From a virus, in IMG/VR virus record IMGVR_UViG_3300038825_000561, positions 1 to 23,693 of that record: a stretch of 23,693 nucleotides of DNA, one strand, 5' to 3'. A model generated the notes under the pieces. It did no database searches. It worked only from the letters and a program-made list of their open reading frames with translations, and was not told the DNA's origin. Positions 7,637 through 12,827 of this stretch are shown in pieces; the stretch's first letter is position 1; the number at the start of each line of letters is the position of its first letter. The translations under genes and the position numbers were made by a program.

Positions 7637-7987
7637 TTATTTTCCCCATTTTGCTTCCGAGACTAATTGAGCTATTATTCCATAAATAGATAAATCTATA
7701 AAAGCATCTAGATATGTTTCGTTCTTAACAGCATTCTTACCATTATTTTTAATAATTATGTTTTTCAACCTATTGATCTTATCGTTCATCCTAATTACCA
7801 ATCCAGTCAAAGATACCATACGACCCTCTTTCGTATCCATGTCTTCTCCTAAAGTAATATTAGAACTTCCATAGTCATACTGCTTTCTACAAAACAACTT
7901 CCACTCTTCCTCAAGTATCTCCTTAAACCTTTTAGACATTTCTGGATATGTTTTATCTATGTATTCAATTACATCGGTATCATTCAT
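7637..7987 (-). CDS. Nucleotide modification-associated domain 1 (DUF1599)-like protein
   Basis: This 116-residue, all-helical protein shows the DUF1599/Nmad1 pattern: a first helix ending in YDYGSSN (the K/R-x-x-DYG element), then LTGLVIRMNDKINRL with the DK-R core, and finally VKNETYLDAFIDLSIYGII, where the E-x3-D-x3-D acidic helix is typical. Such proteins occur in phages and are proposed to act on nucleotides or their pools, in a way reminiscent of MazG-type all-alpha pyrophosphatases. The exact reaction is not settled. The ATG at 7987 has GGGAG about eight bases upstream, just past the stop of the 68-residue gene. No clear base-hypermodification enzyme is visible in the window, so the context does not identify a substrate. 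Confidence 0.68.
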   Translation of the reverse strand: MNDTDVIEYIDKTYPEMSKRFKEILEEEWKLFCRKQYDYGSSNITLGEDMDTKEGRMVSLTGLVIRMNDKINRLKNIIIKNNGKNAVKNETYLDAFIDLSIYGIIAQLVSEAKWGK

Positions 7988-7992
7988 ATTCT

Positions 7993-8199
7993 CTATCTCC
8001 CTTGGTTTCTAATTGACGGAACAACTATTCTCTCAAAATACTCACAGCCATTATCAACGACACATGGTTTTCCCTGTAACTTAGAATCCACAAGCATTAC
8101 TAGCTCTCCGTCGACTCTAGGCATCATACAACCCAGGCAATCACCAGCATCCCAATTAGCACAATGAGTACGTGCATCGTTTTTACTGTAACTTTTCAT
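7993..8199 (-). CDS. Small Cys-rich protein, first gene of the leftward block
   Basis: This 68-residue protein has six Cys/His positions in an order seen in small metal-binding phage proteins: H-C early, then CLGC around residues 21-24, a VDSKLQGKPC segment and NGCEYFERIV. It probably binds zinc or an Fe-S cluster; the function is unknown. It is the first gene after the leftward promoter at 8206-8234. The -10 box ends six bases before the ATG, so the predicted transcript begins at or within a base or two of the start codon and the mRNA may be leaderless. No SD is present, which fits. Confidence 0.75.
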   Translation of the reverse strand: MKSYSKNDARTHCANWDAGDCLGCMMPRVDGELVMLVDSKLQGKPCVVDNGCEYFERIVVPSIRNQGR

Positions 8200-8205
8200 A
8201 TAGAC

Positions 8206-8234
8206 AATATATGTATAAAAGACTATTAATGCAA
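8206..8234 (-). promoter_or_regulatory. Leftward promoter of the divergent pair
   Basis: The reverse strand carries TTGCAT (8229-8234), a 17-bp spacer and TATATT (8206-8211). The -10 box and spacing are the same as in the other three promoters; the -35 box is weaker. It faces away from the rightward promoter at 8261-8289, with only 26 bp between the two -35 boxes, so one regulator could control both. Confidence 0.65.
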
Positions 8235-8260
8235 GAAATAAAAATAATTAATGTTTTTAC

Positions 8261-8289
8261 TTGACTTTCACTGGATTAACTCTTATATT
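8261..8289 (+). promoter_or_regulatory. Rightward early promoter
   Basis: TTGACT (8261-8266), a 17-bp spacer and TATATT (8284-8289) are near-consensus sigma-70 boxes. The expected start is about 8296, leaving a leader of about 80 nt before the first ATG at 8376. The leader contains a 12-bp palindrome TTAAATATTTAA at 8307-8318 and a stronger dyad at 8338-8357. It is the only strong rightward promoter I found, and it heads the long early block. Confidence 0.75.
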
Positions 8290-8337
8290 GTATATAGCTT
8301 AAGTGGTTAAATATTTAATATATATACTATTAAAAAA

Positions 8338-8357
8338 GATATTATTAACATAATATC
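8338..8357 (+). promoter_or_regulatory. Leader dyad: operator or hairpin before first early gene
   Basis: GATATTAT (8338-8345) and ATAATATC (8350-8357) are perfect inverted repeats around a TAAC loop. The dyad lies between the early promoter and the AAAGGA ribosome binding site of the gene at 8376. It could bind a repressor or form a leader hairpin near the ribosome site. The base content is AT-only apart from its ends, so chance is a real possibility. Confidence 0.4.
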
Positions 8358-8375
8358 CAAAAAGAAAGGAATTGT

Positions 8376-8558
8376 ATGACTTGGTTTTATTTGCATTGTG
8401 TGGCAGCTTTGGTTATTATAGTCGCTGATTACAAAGGAACGCTAGAACCAGCTGTAAACGCTTTTGAAAAGAAAATAGGTATTTACAATGAACCAGAAGA
8501 AAAAGAGGTCGATGAAGAAAAAAAGAGTGAGGAGATAGATAATGAGCGTGAAAGGTGA
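8376..8558 (+). CDS. Small membrane-anchored acidic protein
   Basis: I do not recognise this 60-residue protein. Residues 2-18 (TWFYLHCVAALVIIVAD) are hydrophobic and could form one membrane segment or signal anchor. The last 25 residues are almost all charged and acidic (Glu/Lys/Asp), presumably cytosolic. AAAGGA lies just before the ATG. It is the first gene of the rightward early block, where phages often place small proteins that act on the host membrane or host processes. Its end overlaps the next gene by 17 nt. Confidence 0.65.
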   Translation: MTWFYLHCVAALVIIVADYKGTLEPAVNAFEKKIGIYNEPEEKEVDEEKKSEEIDNERER

Positions 8559-8700
8559 TAAAAGCAGAGTTACCGATCGTACTCGTTATGAAAAAAATTA
8601 TACAAAAATATTTGGGAATTGGGTAGAAACAAAAACAACAGTTCCAGACCTAAAAAGAGAGAAAAAGTTGAAAAAACAAAAAACGCCTAATTTACTATAA
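8542..8700 (+). CDS. Small basic protein (52 residues)
   Basis: This ORF starts at ATG 8542-8544 inside the end of the upstream gene, with GAGGAG (8529-8534) at normal spacing, and stops at TAA 8698-8700. The product is strongly basic, starting MSVKGDKSRVTDRTRYEKNY and ending in a Lys-rich tract (KREKKLKKQK). It has no cysteines or membrane segment. It may bind nucleic acid. The SD and overlap make it likely to be translated, although no family is recognised. Confidence 0.6.
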   Translation: MSVKGDKSRVTDRTRYEKNYTKIFGNWVETKTTVPDLKREKKLKKQKTPNLL

Positions 8701-8920
8701 AAACTAACAAGTTGGTATCTATACTCGAAGAAAGTAAAAAGATCGATTTAAACTATAAATTTGGGACAAATAAGACTATATCTATATTAGACCTGAACCC
8801 TATGTTTTAGATTCTAGGCAAAAGTTATAAAAAATGCAGTATTTTGTGTGTTGATCTTATTATACTCAGTACCCCTCCCCACCTATTCTATTCCAATACT
8901 AATGTTTAGTTGAAAAATGT

Positions 8921-9018
8921 GTAACTACGTTACCCTAAAGAAACTATAAGAAATAAAAAGGTATACTTCGTATACATAAAGAAACTATAAGAAATAAAAG
9001 AAGGTGTACTTCGTACCC
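8921..9018 (+). repeat. Three phased hairpins with 41-43 bp period
   Basis: Hairpin 1 is GTAAC-TAC-GTTAC (8921-8933), hairpin 2 is GTATAC-TTC-GTATAC (8961-8975) and hairpin 3 has core GTAC-TTC-GTAC (9006-9016). Their centres are 41 and 43 bp apart. Between them lies a 23-bp direct repeat (8936-8958 and 8977-8999) starting TAAAGAAACTATAAG and ending in ATAAAA. Both the hairpin and the spacer are repeated, so this is a tandem duplication that has kept dyad symmetry, as expected of binding sites for a dimeric protein or iterons. Confidence 0.65.
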
Positions 9019-9060
9019 TATACTATCCCCTCGCAAAAAAAAATTTTCTCTCGGAGGCTC

Positions 9061-9102
9061 GCACCTCTCGCACCTTGCACCTCTCGCAACGTCGCACCTC
9101 TC
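9061..9102 (+). repeat. Tandem GCACCTCTC repeats
   Basis: GCACCTCTC occurs at 9061-9069, 9077-9085 and 9094-9102, with 16- and 17-bp periods and a degenerate GCACCTT between the first two. The GC-rich pyrimidine-strand repeat stands out sharply in AT-rich surroundings and follows an A-tract. It could be a binding array for an initiator or regulator. Confidence 0.6.
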
Positions 9103-9243
9103 CAAGTCTTATTATATAGAGACTTACAGCGTCTAAAAATAATTTGAATTGAGACATTATTATTTAGGTTTTCTCGCATAAATTGCTTAATATTATATAT
9201 GATAATTGACGAAAAAAAACCAATAACACAGGAGACAAATAAA

Positions 9244-9561
9244 ATGTCTAAAAATACAGAAGTGCCTAAACAGGCTAAAATAATCGTGACTGGTAAAATC
9301 TCGCTTGAAGAGTATAACGACAAGCAAGAATTAAACGCACTATTAATCGAGACTGGTAAACAAGAAAAATATGACTTGTCTAAAGCCGAGGTTAATTTTG
9401 GAGACTTACCAACACAGTTCTTAAATACTGAACATGCTTCACCCGAGAATATAGCCTTAAAGGAATTTATCGAGACATATGGGAGACAATTCTTTTTCAA
9501 GGATATGAACGGAAACGAGGCTGTCATTAGAATAAATGGAGCTAAAGTCTCTAAGGACTAG
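9244..9561 (+). CDS. Hypothetical protein (105 residues)
   Basis: The start chosen is ATG 9244-9246 because AGGAG (9230-9234) lies nine bases upstream; an ATG at 9199 has no SD and would add a low-quality N-terminus. The protein is soluble and mixed alpha/beta: a KIIVTGKISLEEYNDKQEL start, an acidic middle, and a C-terminal beta region ending with NEAVIRINGAKVSKD. No known motif is visible. It is the first gene after the repeat-rich stretch, and a tRNA-like element begins nine bases after its stop, so it may be a regulator or a replication accessory, but that is positional guesswork. Confidence 0.72.
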   Translation: MSKNTEVPKQAKIIVTGKISLEEYNDKQELNALLIETGKQEKYDLSKAEVNFGDLPTQFLNTEHASPENIALKEFIETYGRQFFFKDMNGNEAVIRINGAKVSKD

Positions 9562-9570
9562 ATCCAGATC

Positions 9571-9616
9571 AGGAACGCTTGGAGCTAAGGGTAGGTTCGA
9601 TTCCTACCCGTTCCTC
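9571..9616 (+). other. tRNA-like acceptor/T-arm minihelix
   Basis: AGGAACG (9571-9577) pairs perfectly with CGTTCCT (9609-9615), forming a 7-bp acceptor-like stem. GGTAGG (9590-9595) pairs with CCTACC (9603-9608), closing a 7-nt loop TTCGATT, which fits the universal T-loop pattern TTCRANY with its closing G-C pair. The two stems abut as acceptor and T stems do in tRNA. The D-arm and anticodon arm are missing: only 12 nt (9578-9589) link them, with a possible 3-bp mini-stem CTT/AAG. C9616 would be the discriminator. It is not a decoding tRNA. It could be an RNase P processing site, a tRNA relic, or an attachment-site remnant; no integrase is in the window. Confidence 0.7.
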
Positions 9617-9652
9617 TATACACATATAAACACACTAACCAAAGGACAGTCT

Positions 9653-10126
9653 ATGAACGATAACGACAGAGAGAGTCAATACTTTCTAGAGAAATCCAAG
9701 CTAGAGGGAGAGATTAAATCTCTACAATCTAAGCTAGAGAGTCTAGAGAGTAAGAGAGTAAAAGAGAATATAGTCGTAGCCAGATACGAGATTGCGAAAG
9801 TATCTAGTAAGTGGGTTCTCTACACGCCAAGAGATAGAGAGATTTCAAGAAAGACTCTAAAGGATTTGATAGAGTTATTTATGGATTATAGAGAATTTCA
9901 CTACGAGCAAGGCGAAGCTATCTCGATATATGACAGAGATAGAAAGATATTACACGAGGGATTCCCCTCAGCCTACAAGTTATTAACCGAGACACTAGTA
10001 GATAGAGAGAGAATACAAGCTAGGCAAAAGAGATATAGAATTACAAATAATGAGAGAATCAAGGAAGTTAAGAAACACGACCCGAAGATTCTACGACCAA
10101 TACACAGAGACGAAAGGACATGGTAG
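9653..10126 (+). CDS. Hypothetical protein with N-terminal coiled coil
   Basis: The ATG at 9653 follows AAAGGA. A longer reading from 9536 would run through the tRNA-like element and is rejected. The 157-residue product begins with a clear heptad coiled coil (residues about 10-38, SKLEGEIKSLQSKLESLESK), continues with a mixed domain containing KWVLYTPRDREISRKTLKDL and an IYDRDRKILHEG segment, and ends with a very basic helical tail. It is probably an oligomeric, perhaps nucleic acid-binding protein. The coding sequence is unusually rich in GAG, AGA and CTA codons, giving an AGAGAG-like texture that is shared with the following genes. Confidence 0.72.
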   Translation: MNDNDRESQYFLEKSKLEGEIKSLQSKLESLESKRVKENIVVARYEIAKVSSKWVLYTPRDREISRKTLKDLIELFMDYREFHYEQGEAISIYDRDRKILHEGFPSAYKLLTETLVDRERIQARQKRYRITNNERIKEVKKHDPKILRPIHRDERTW

Positions 10127-10215
10127 ACAAGATGAAAGTAGACTGGAAAGAATTAGCGATTTTTATAATCCTAATAGAGAGCGTTTTAGCTCTAGTAATA
10201 GTAGTTAATCTATAA
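10120..10215 (+). CDS. Tiny single-pass membrane protein
   Basis: An ORF of 31 residues overlaps the previous stop by seven bases and ends at TAA 10213-10215. A second in-frame ATG at 10132 would give 27 residues. The only SD-like element, AAAGGA at 10113-10118, is too close to the first ATG and rather far from the second, so the start is unsure. Residues ELAIFIILIESVLALVIVV form one strong transmembrane helix, preceded by a short charged N-terminus. Such mini-membrane proteins are common in early phage regions. The function is unknown. Confidence 0.5.
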   Translation: MVDKMKVDWKELAIFIILIESVLALVIVVNL

Positions 10216-10233
10216 ACCAAACAGGAGACAATC

Positions 10234-10425
10234 ATGACTAGAGAGTTTAAAAAAGATGGTAGCATAGAGCTATCCTGGAGAATCACAGAGTTTGATACTC
10301 TATTTAGACGTAGATATTATGGAGTGACACTAAGCGAAGCTAAGGATAAGTTTCGTAGAGAGATCAGATCGGAAATAAAGCTGCTTAGAGAGAATAATTG
10401 TTGCAATAACTCTTGTGGGTGCTAG
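10234..10425 (+). CDS. Small basic protein with Cys-rich tail
   Basis: This 63-residue protein has AGGAG shortly before its ATG. The first part is beta-like (GSIELSWRITEFDTLFRRRYYG), then a basic helix (LSEAKDKFRREIRSEIKLLREN), then an unusual C-terminus CCNNSCGC with four cysteines in eight residues, which might bind a metal or form a cluster as a dimer. The pattern of a strand pair followed by an amphipathic helix resembles small phage DNA-binding or anti-host proteins. No family is recognised. The end of the gene lies inside a strong hairpin (10412-10447). Confidence 0.65.
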   Translation: MTREFKKDGSIELSWRITEFDTLFRRRYYGVTLSEAKDKFRREIRSEIKLLRENNCCNNSCGC

Positions 10426-10447
10426 AGAATATACATCTCTCCACAAG
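10412..10447 (+). other. Hairpin spanning a stop codon
   Basis: CTTGTGG (10412-10418) pairs with CCACAAG (10441-10447), and AGAGA (10424-10428) pairs with TCTCT (10436-10440) around loop ATATACA, leaving a 5-nt bulge on the 5' side. The stop codon of the upstream gene (10423-10425) lies within it. There is no U-tract, so it is more likely an mRNA 3'-end stabiliser, processing site or attenuator than an intrinsic terminator. Confidence 0.5.
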
Positions 10448-10494
10448 CCTATTGCGTCTATATAAAATAAGTGTTAAATTAAAGTATAATTTAT

Positions 10495-10653
10495 ATGCGT
10501 AAAATCTATAATATACCAATTCCACCCTCTACGAGAGAACAAGCTAGAGAGTGGATGATGCGTAGATTCAAACTAAGCAAGAGAGATGCTAGTAAATATA
10601 CACTCAAGAGAGTGAGAGCAATATTTTACTCAGAGATAAACAAAAGGAGATAG
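10495..10653 (+). CDS. Small basic protein (52 residues)
   Basis: The ORF runs from ATG 10495-10497 to TAG 10651-10653. The product, starting MRKIYNIPIPPSTREQAREW, is rich in Arg/Lys and probably folds into two helices. No SD is seen; TATAAT (10485-10490) lies five bases before the ATG, so a near-leaderless transcript is possible but no -35 box is convincing. The AAAGGAG that serves the next gene is embedded in its last codons, consistent with an operon. No family is recognised. Confidence 0.55.
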   Translation: MRKIYNIPIPPSTREQAREWMMRRFKLSKRDASKYTLKRVRAIFYSEINKRR

Positions 10654-10654
10654 T

Positions 10655-10789
10655 ATGTGGATAGTAGAATTTACAGATGGAGAGACAAGTTGGTGCCAGG
10701 GAATCGCAGCTGTCTCGGAAGAAGAATTGTACGACAGACTTGAATGGGAGTTCCCAGAGTTTGACATAATTAACATAAGGAGAATCTAA
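10655..10789 (+). CDS. Small acidic hypothetical protein (44 residues)
   Basis: The ORF has AAGGAG at good spacing before ATG 10655-10657 and stops at TAA 10787-10789. The product starts MWIVEFTDGETSWCQGIAAV, then has an acidic helix SEEELYDRLEWEFPEF, then a strand DIINIRRI: a compact beta-alpha-beta pattern reminiscent of small phage regulatory proteins. The next gene's SD lies in its final codons, so translation is probably coupled. The function is unknown. Confidence 0.6.
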   Translation: MWIVEFTDGETSWCQGIAAVSEEELYDRLEWEFPEFDIINIRRI

Positions 10790-10790
10790 T

Positions 10791-10946
10791 ATGATAGAAA
10801 CATTAAAACATATACTAGGTGTATGTGGAGAGGGTCATGGACTTCTACACGCTATGTACGTATTTGGTGCATTTCTAGGCACTATGGCTCTATATGTCTA
10901 TAAGTCTATGAAGTGGTGGATTAAAGACAACATTTTTAATAGATAG
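10791..10946 (+). CDS. Small membrane protein (51 residues)
   Basis: ATG 10791-10793 follows AAGGAG by about eight bases, and the TAG at 10944-10946 directly abuts the next gene's ATG. The central hydrophobic stretch (LLHAMYVFGAFLGTMALYVY) should span the membrane once, followed by a basic, Trp-rich end (KSMKWWIKDN) that fits the positive-inside rule. It is one of three putative small membrane proteins in the early block. The role is unknown; superinfection exclusion or host membrane modulation is possible. Confidence 0.62.
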   Translation: MIETLKHILGVCGEGHGLLHAMYVFGAFLGTMALYVYKSMKWWIKDNIFNR

Positions 10947-11363
10947 ATGCAGACATTTTTACCCTACGAGGATTTTACTCTCTCTGCTCAAGTCTTAGAT
11001 TATAAGAGACTAGGTAAACAGAGAGTCGAAGCTCTACAAATATTTAACGCTCTATCTGGAGTACCTACAAAGACAGGTAGAAGCTATAGAGGGTGGCTAA
11101 ATCACCCTGCCGTGACTATGTGGCGTGGCTACGAGGAAGCCTTACTTCTCTACAAGAACAAGATGATCGAGGAGTGGATTCTGAGAGGTTATAATAATAC
11201 TATGGAAATGATAGGAGTCTCAGAAGATGTAGAGATGCCACATTGGTTAGGTAACGAGAGATTTCATGCTTCTCACAGAAGCAATCTACTGAGAAAAGAC
11301 AAAGAGTTCTACTCACAGTATGGTTGGAGAGAACGTGATAACCTAGAGTATTACTGGATATAG
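10947..11363 (+). CDS. Pyr_excise / MSMEG_6728-like protein
   Basis: This 138-residue protein matches the pattern I know from the MSMEG_6728-type branch of the pyrimidine dimer DNA glycosylase (Pyr_excise) family: MQTFLPYEDFTLSAQVLDYK, then RLGKQRVEALQIFNAL, then GWLNHPAVTMWRGYEEAL, and late HASHRSNLLRKD. The nearly invariant blocks are the LP-F-S-LD-RLGKQRVE start, HPA-MW-GYE and ASHRS-LLRKD. The T4 relative, DenV, excises cyclobutane pyrimidine dimers using its N-terminal residue as nucleophile, but this branch is only distantly related and its activity is not established to my knowledge. It directly abuts the upstream membrane protein gene and lies just upstream of the glutamine amidotransferase. 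Confidence 0.8.
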   Translation: MQTFLPYEDFTLSAQVLDYKRLGKQRVEALQIFNALSGVPTKTGRSYRGWLNHPAVTMWRGYEEALLLYKNKMIEEWILRGYNNTMEMIGVSEDVEMPHWLGNERFHASHRSNLLRKDKEFYSQYGWRERDNLEYYWI

Positions 11364-11411
11364 AGATGTTTATATGTAGTAATACTTTAACAACGATAGA
11401 AAGGAGATTCT

Positions 11412-12521
11412 ATGTGTGGACTAGCTGGTTTCGCCAAAAAGCCGTACGAGCAAAACAGGCACCAGATGAGAAAAGTTCGTAAGATATCTAAGTCTCTACT
11501 AAGAGGTATTGCCGATAGAGGCAAGCACTCTACGGGAGTATCAGTTATCTCAGAAAAAGATGAGCCTATCATATACAAGACTCTACAGAGTTCTGATGTA
11601 TTTGTAGACTCACCAGAGTATAACAAGATATCTAATGAATATAGATATGATACTAGTATATGTATGCTCCATACGAGACACGCTACAGAGGGAGCCATTA
11701 CAGCTCGTAATGCTCACCCATTTGTAGTGGGTAATACGATTGGTGCTCATAATGGTATGATATACAATCACGAGGACATAGACGAAAAGCATAAAGAGTT
11801 ATATGAGGTAGACTCTCAATACTTGTTTCATTTTATAAATGATAACGAGAGTTTACAGAAAGCTCTAGATGAGATATATGGAGATTATGCACTGTCTTGG
11901 ATAAAAAATTCTAAGACTGAACTTAATCTATTACATGAGGGAGGTAGAGACTTAGCAGTTGCCTATTGGAAAAAAGCTAAGGTATTATTCTACGCCTCTA
12001 CCAAAGAACATCTCAAGAAGGCTCTATCTAAATATGGAGTCAAGGCTTATATATATGATGTTACGATAGATACACATTATATATATGATGTAAATAAGTT
12101 CTCTGATACAGGCACCAACGCTAAGTTAGAGAAGATAGAGTCTAATACATTAGAGTACAACTATACTCCTCTCAAGAATTACTATGGCTACAATTCTTAC
12201 GACTATTTTAATAGTACAGAGTTTGTAGATTATTCTGAGAGACCTATTTGTATATATTGTAATAAAAAGACAGAGTATATAGACTTAATCAAATATGGAG
12301 AAGACTACTCTTGTCTAGATTGTGAAGTAGATAGAACTAATCTAGATAGTAAGATTAAAGATGTAGGCTTAGACTGTTGTATCTGTGGAGACTATGCAGA
12401 CATAGCAAGGAGAGAGGGTGATTACTATTACTGTGAGAGTTGCCACGGAGACGTAAAGATAGATGAGCAACTTCAGATAGAGGGAGGTTCTTATGGCTCT
12501 GCTTACAAAAAGTGGATATAA
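11412..12521 (+). CDS. Class II glutamine amidotransferase with C-terminal zinc ribbons
   Basis: This 369-residue protein is an N-terminal nucleophile glutaminase: Cys2 is the nucleophile (MCGLAGF), followed by RGIADRGKHSTG (31-42), HTRHATEG (87-94), HPF (102-104) and AHNG (112-115). All key GAT-II motifs are present, so it should release ammonia from glutamine. Residues about 125-215 complete the fold. The C-terminal 100 residues are not a synthase domain but two zinc-ribbon-like modules: CIYC...CLDC (280-304) and CCIC...CESC (322-344). So ammonia must be used by a partner, most plausibly the amidoligase encoded one gene downstream, which has similar zinc ribbons. AAAGGAG precedes the ATG. 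It overlaps the next gene by 29 nt, so the module is coupled. Confidence 0.93.
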   Translation: MCGLAGFAKKPYEQNRHQMRKVRKISKSLLRGIADRGKHSTGVSVISEKDEPIIYKTLQSSDVFVDSPEYNKISNEYRYDTSICMLHTRHATEGAITARNAHPFVVGNTIGAHNGMIYNHEDIDEKHKELYEVDSQYLFHFINDNESLQKALDEIYGDYALSWIKNSKTELNLLHEGGRDLAVAYWKKAKVLFYASTKEHLKKALSKYGVKAYIYDVTIDTHYIYDVNKFSDTGTNAKLEKIESNTLEYNYTPLKNYYGYNSYDYFNSTEFVDYSERPICIYCNKKTEYIDLIKYGEDYSCLDCEVDRTNLDSKIKDVGLDCCICGDYADIARREGDYYYCESCHGDVKIDEQLQIEGGSYGSAYKKWI

Positions 12522-12819
12522 AAAGAAAAAGAGAATGGCTGTTATTGTAGGGATAGATTCTCCTATAAAGATAAAGTCTAAGAGATATGTAATGGAGATG
12601 CTCTATAATAGAGCTAAGAAAAATCCATTCGTAGAATCTGAGAATATCGAGGAGTATATGTCTCACTTAGCAGATAGAATCTCTGAGGTCAATGGCGAGA
12701 TCGTAGATGACCTATCTCCAGAGAATATGTATCGTACACTAAAACGTATTGGTTGGTTAAGAGAGATATCACACTCTGTGTTTATCTTAATCTCTGCTAG
12801 TCATTATGCTATATCATAG
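12493..12819 (+). CDS. Hypothetical protein between GAT-II and amidoligase
   Basis: This 108-residue protein starts inside the end of the GAT-II gene; GGGAGG sits five bases before its ATG. It is basic at the N-terminus (KSGYKKKKRMAVIVGI), helical in the middle (RYVMEMLYNRAKKNPF), and has a winged-helix-like LSPENMYRTLKRIGWLRE segment, followed by a short hydrophobic C-terminus. No family is recognised. Because it is wedged between two genes of the same amide-chemistry module, it could be a regulator, an adaptor or even the modified substrate. That is inference from position only. An alternative is a DNA-binding protein based on the basic helices. Confidence 0.72.
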   Translation: MALLTKSGYKKKKRMAVIVGIDSPIKIKSKRYVMEMLYNRAKKNPFVESENIEEYMSHLADRISEVNGEIVDDLSPENMYRTLKRIGWLREISHSVFILISASHYAIS

Positions 12820-12827
12820 GAGTATAT

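Larger units (their letters stand above)
8701..9243. other. Repeat-rich noncoding stretch, possible origin or control region
   Basis: No gene is supported for 543 bases; the only long ORF here runs on the opposite strand through low-complexity sequence and across the 105-residue gene, and is rejected. The stretch contains three phased short hairpins with a repeated A-rich unit (8921-9018), an A9T4 run (9036-9048), three copies of GCACCTCTC (9061-9102), and a dyad AAGTCT/AGACTT at 9105-9126 around an AT-rich core. A weak promoter-like pair, TTGGGA (8761-8766) and TATATT (8783-8788), has a 16-bp spacer. The mix of spaced repeats, AT-rich tracts and dyads next to early genes is what replication origins often look like, but nothing proves it. 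Confidence 0.5.

Noticed and set aside
8760-8788. Additional rightward promoter TTGGGA-N16-TATATT
   Set aside because: The -35 box is poor and the spacer differs from the four good promoters; no gene starts within 400 bases downstream.
8921-9102. CRISPR array
   Set aside because: There are only two or three units, the repeats are low complexity or hairpins, and the intervening sequence is itself repeated rather than unique.
9018-9527. 169-residue leftward ORF across the repeat region and the 105-residue gene
   Set aside because: It runs through the GCACCTCTC repeats and A-tract, lacks an SD, has an improbable composition and is antisense to a gene with a good SD.
9571-9616. Functional decoding tRNA gene
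   Set aside because: The acceptor and T arms are good, but only 12 nt lie where the D arm, anticodon arm and variable loop should be, and no anticodon can be placed.
9536-9652. N-terminal extension of the 157-residue gene
   Set aside because: The extra codons read through the tRNA-like element. The ATG at 9653 has AAAGGA and begins the coiled-coil protein cleanly.
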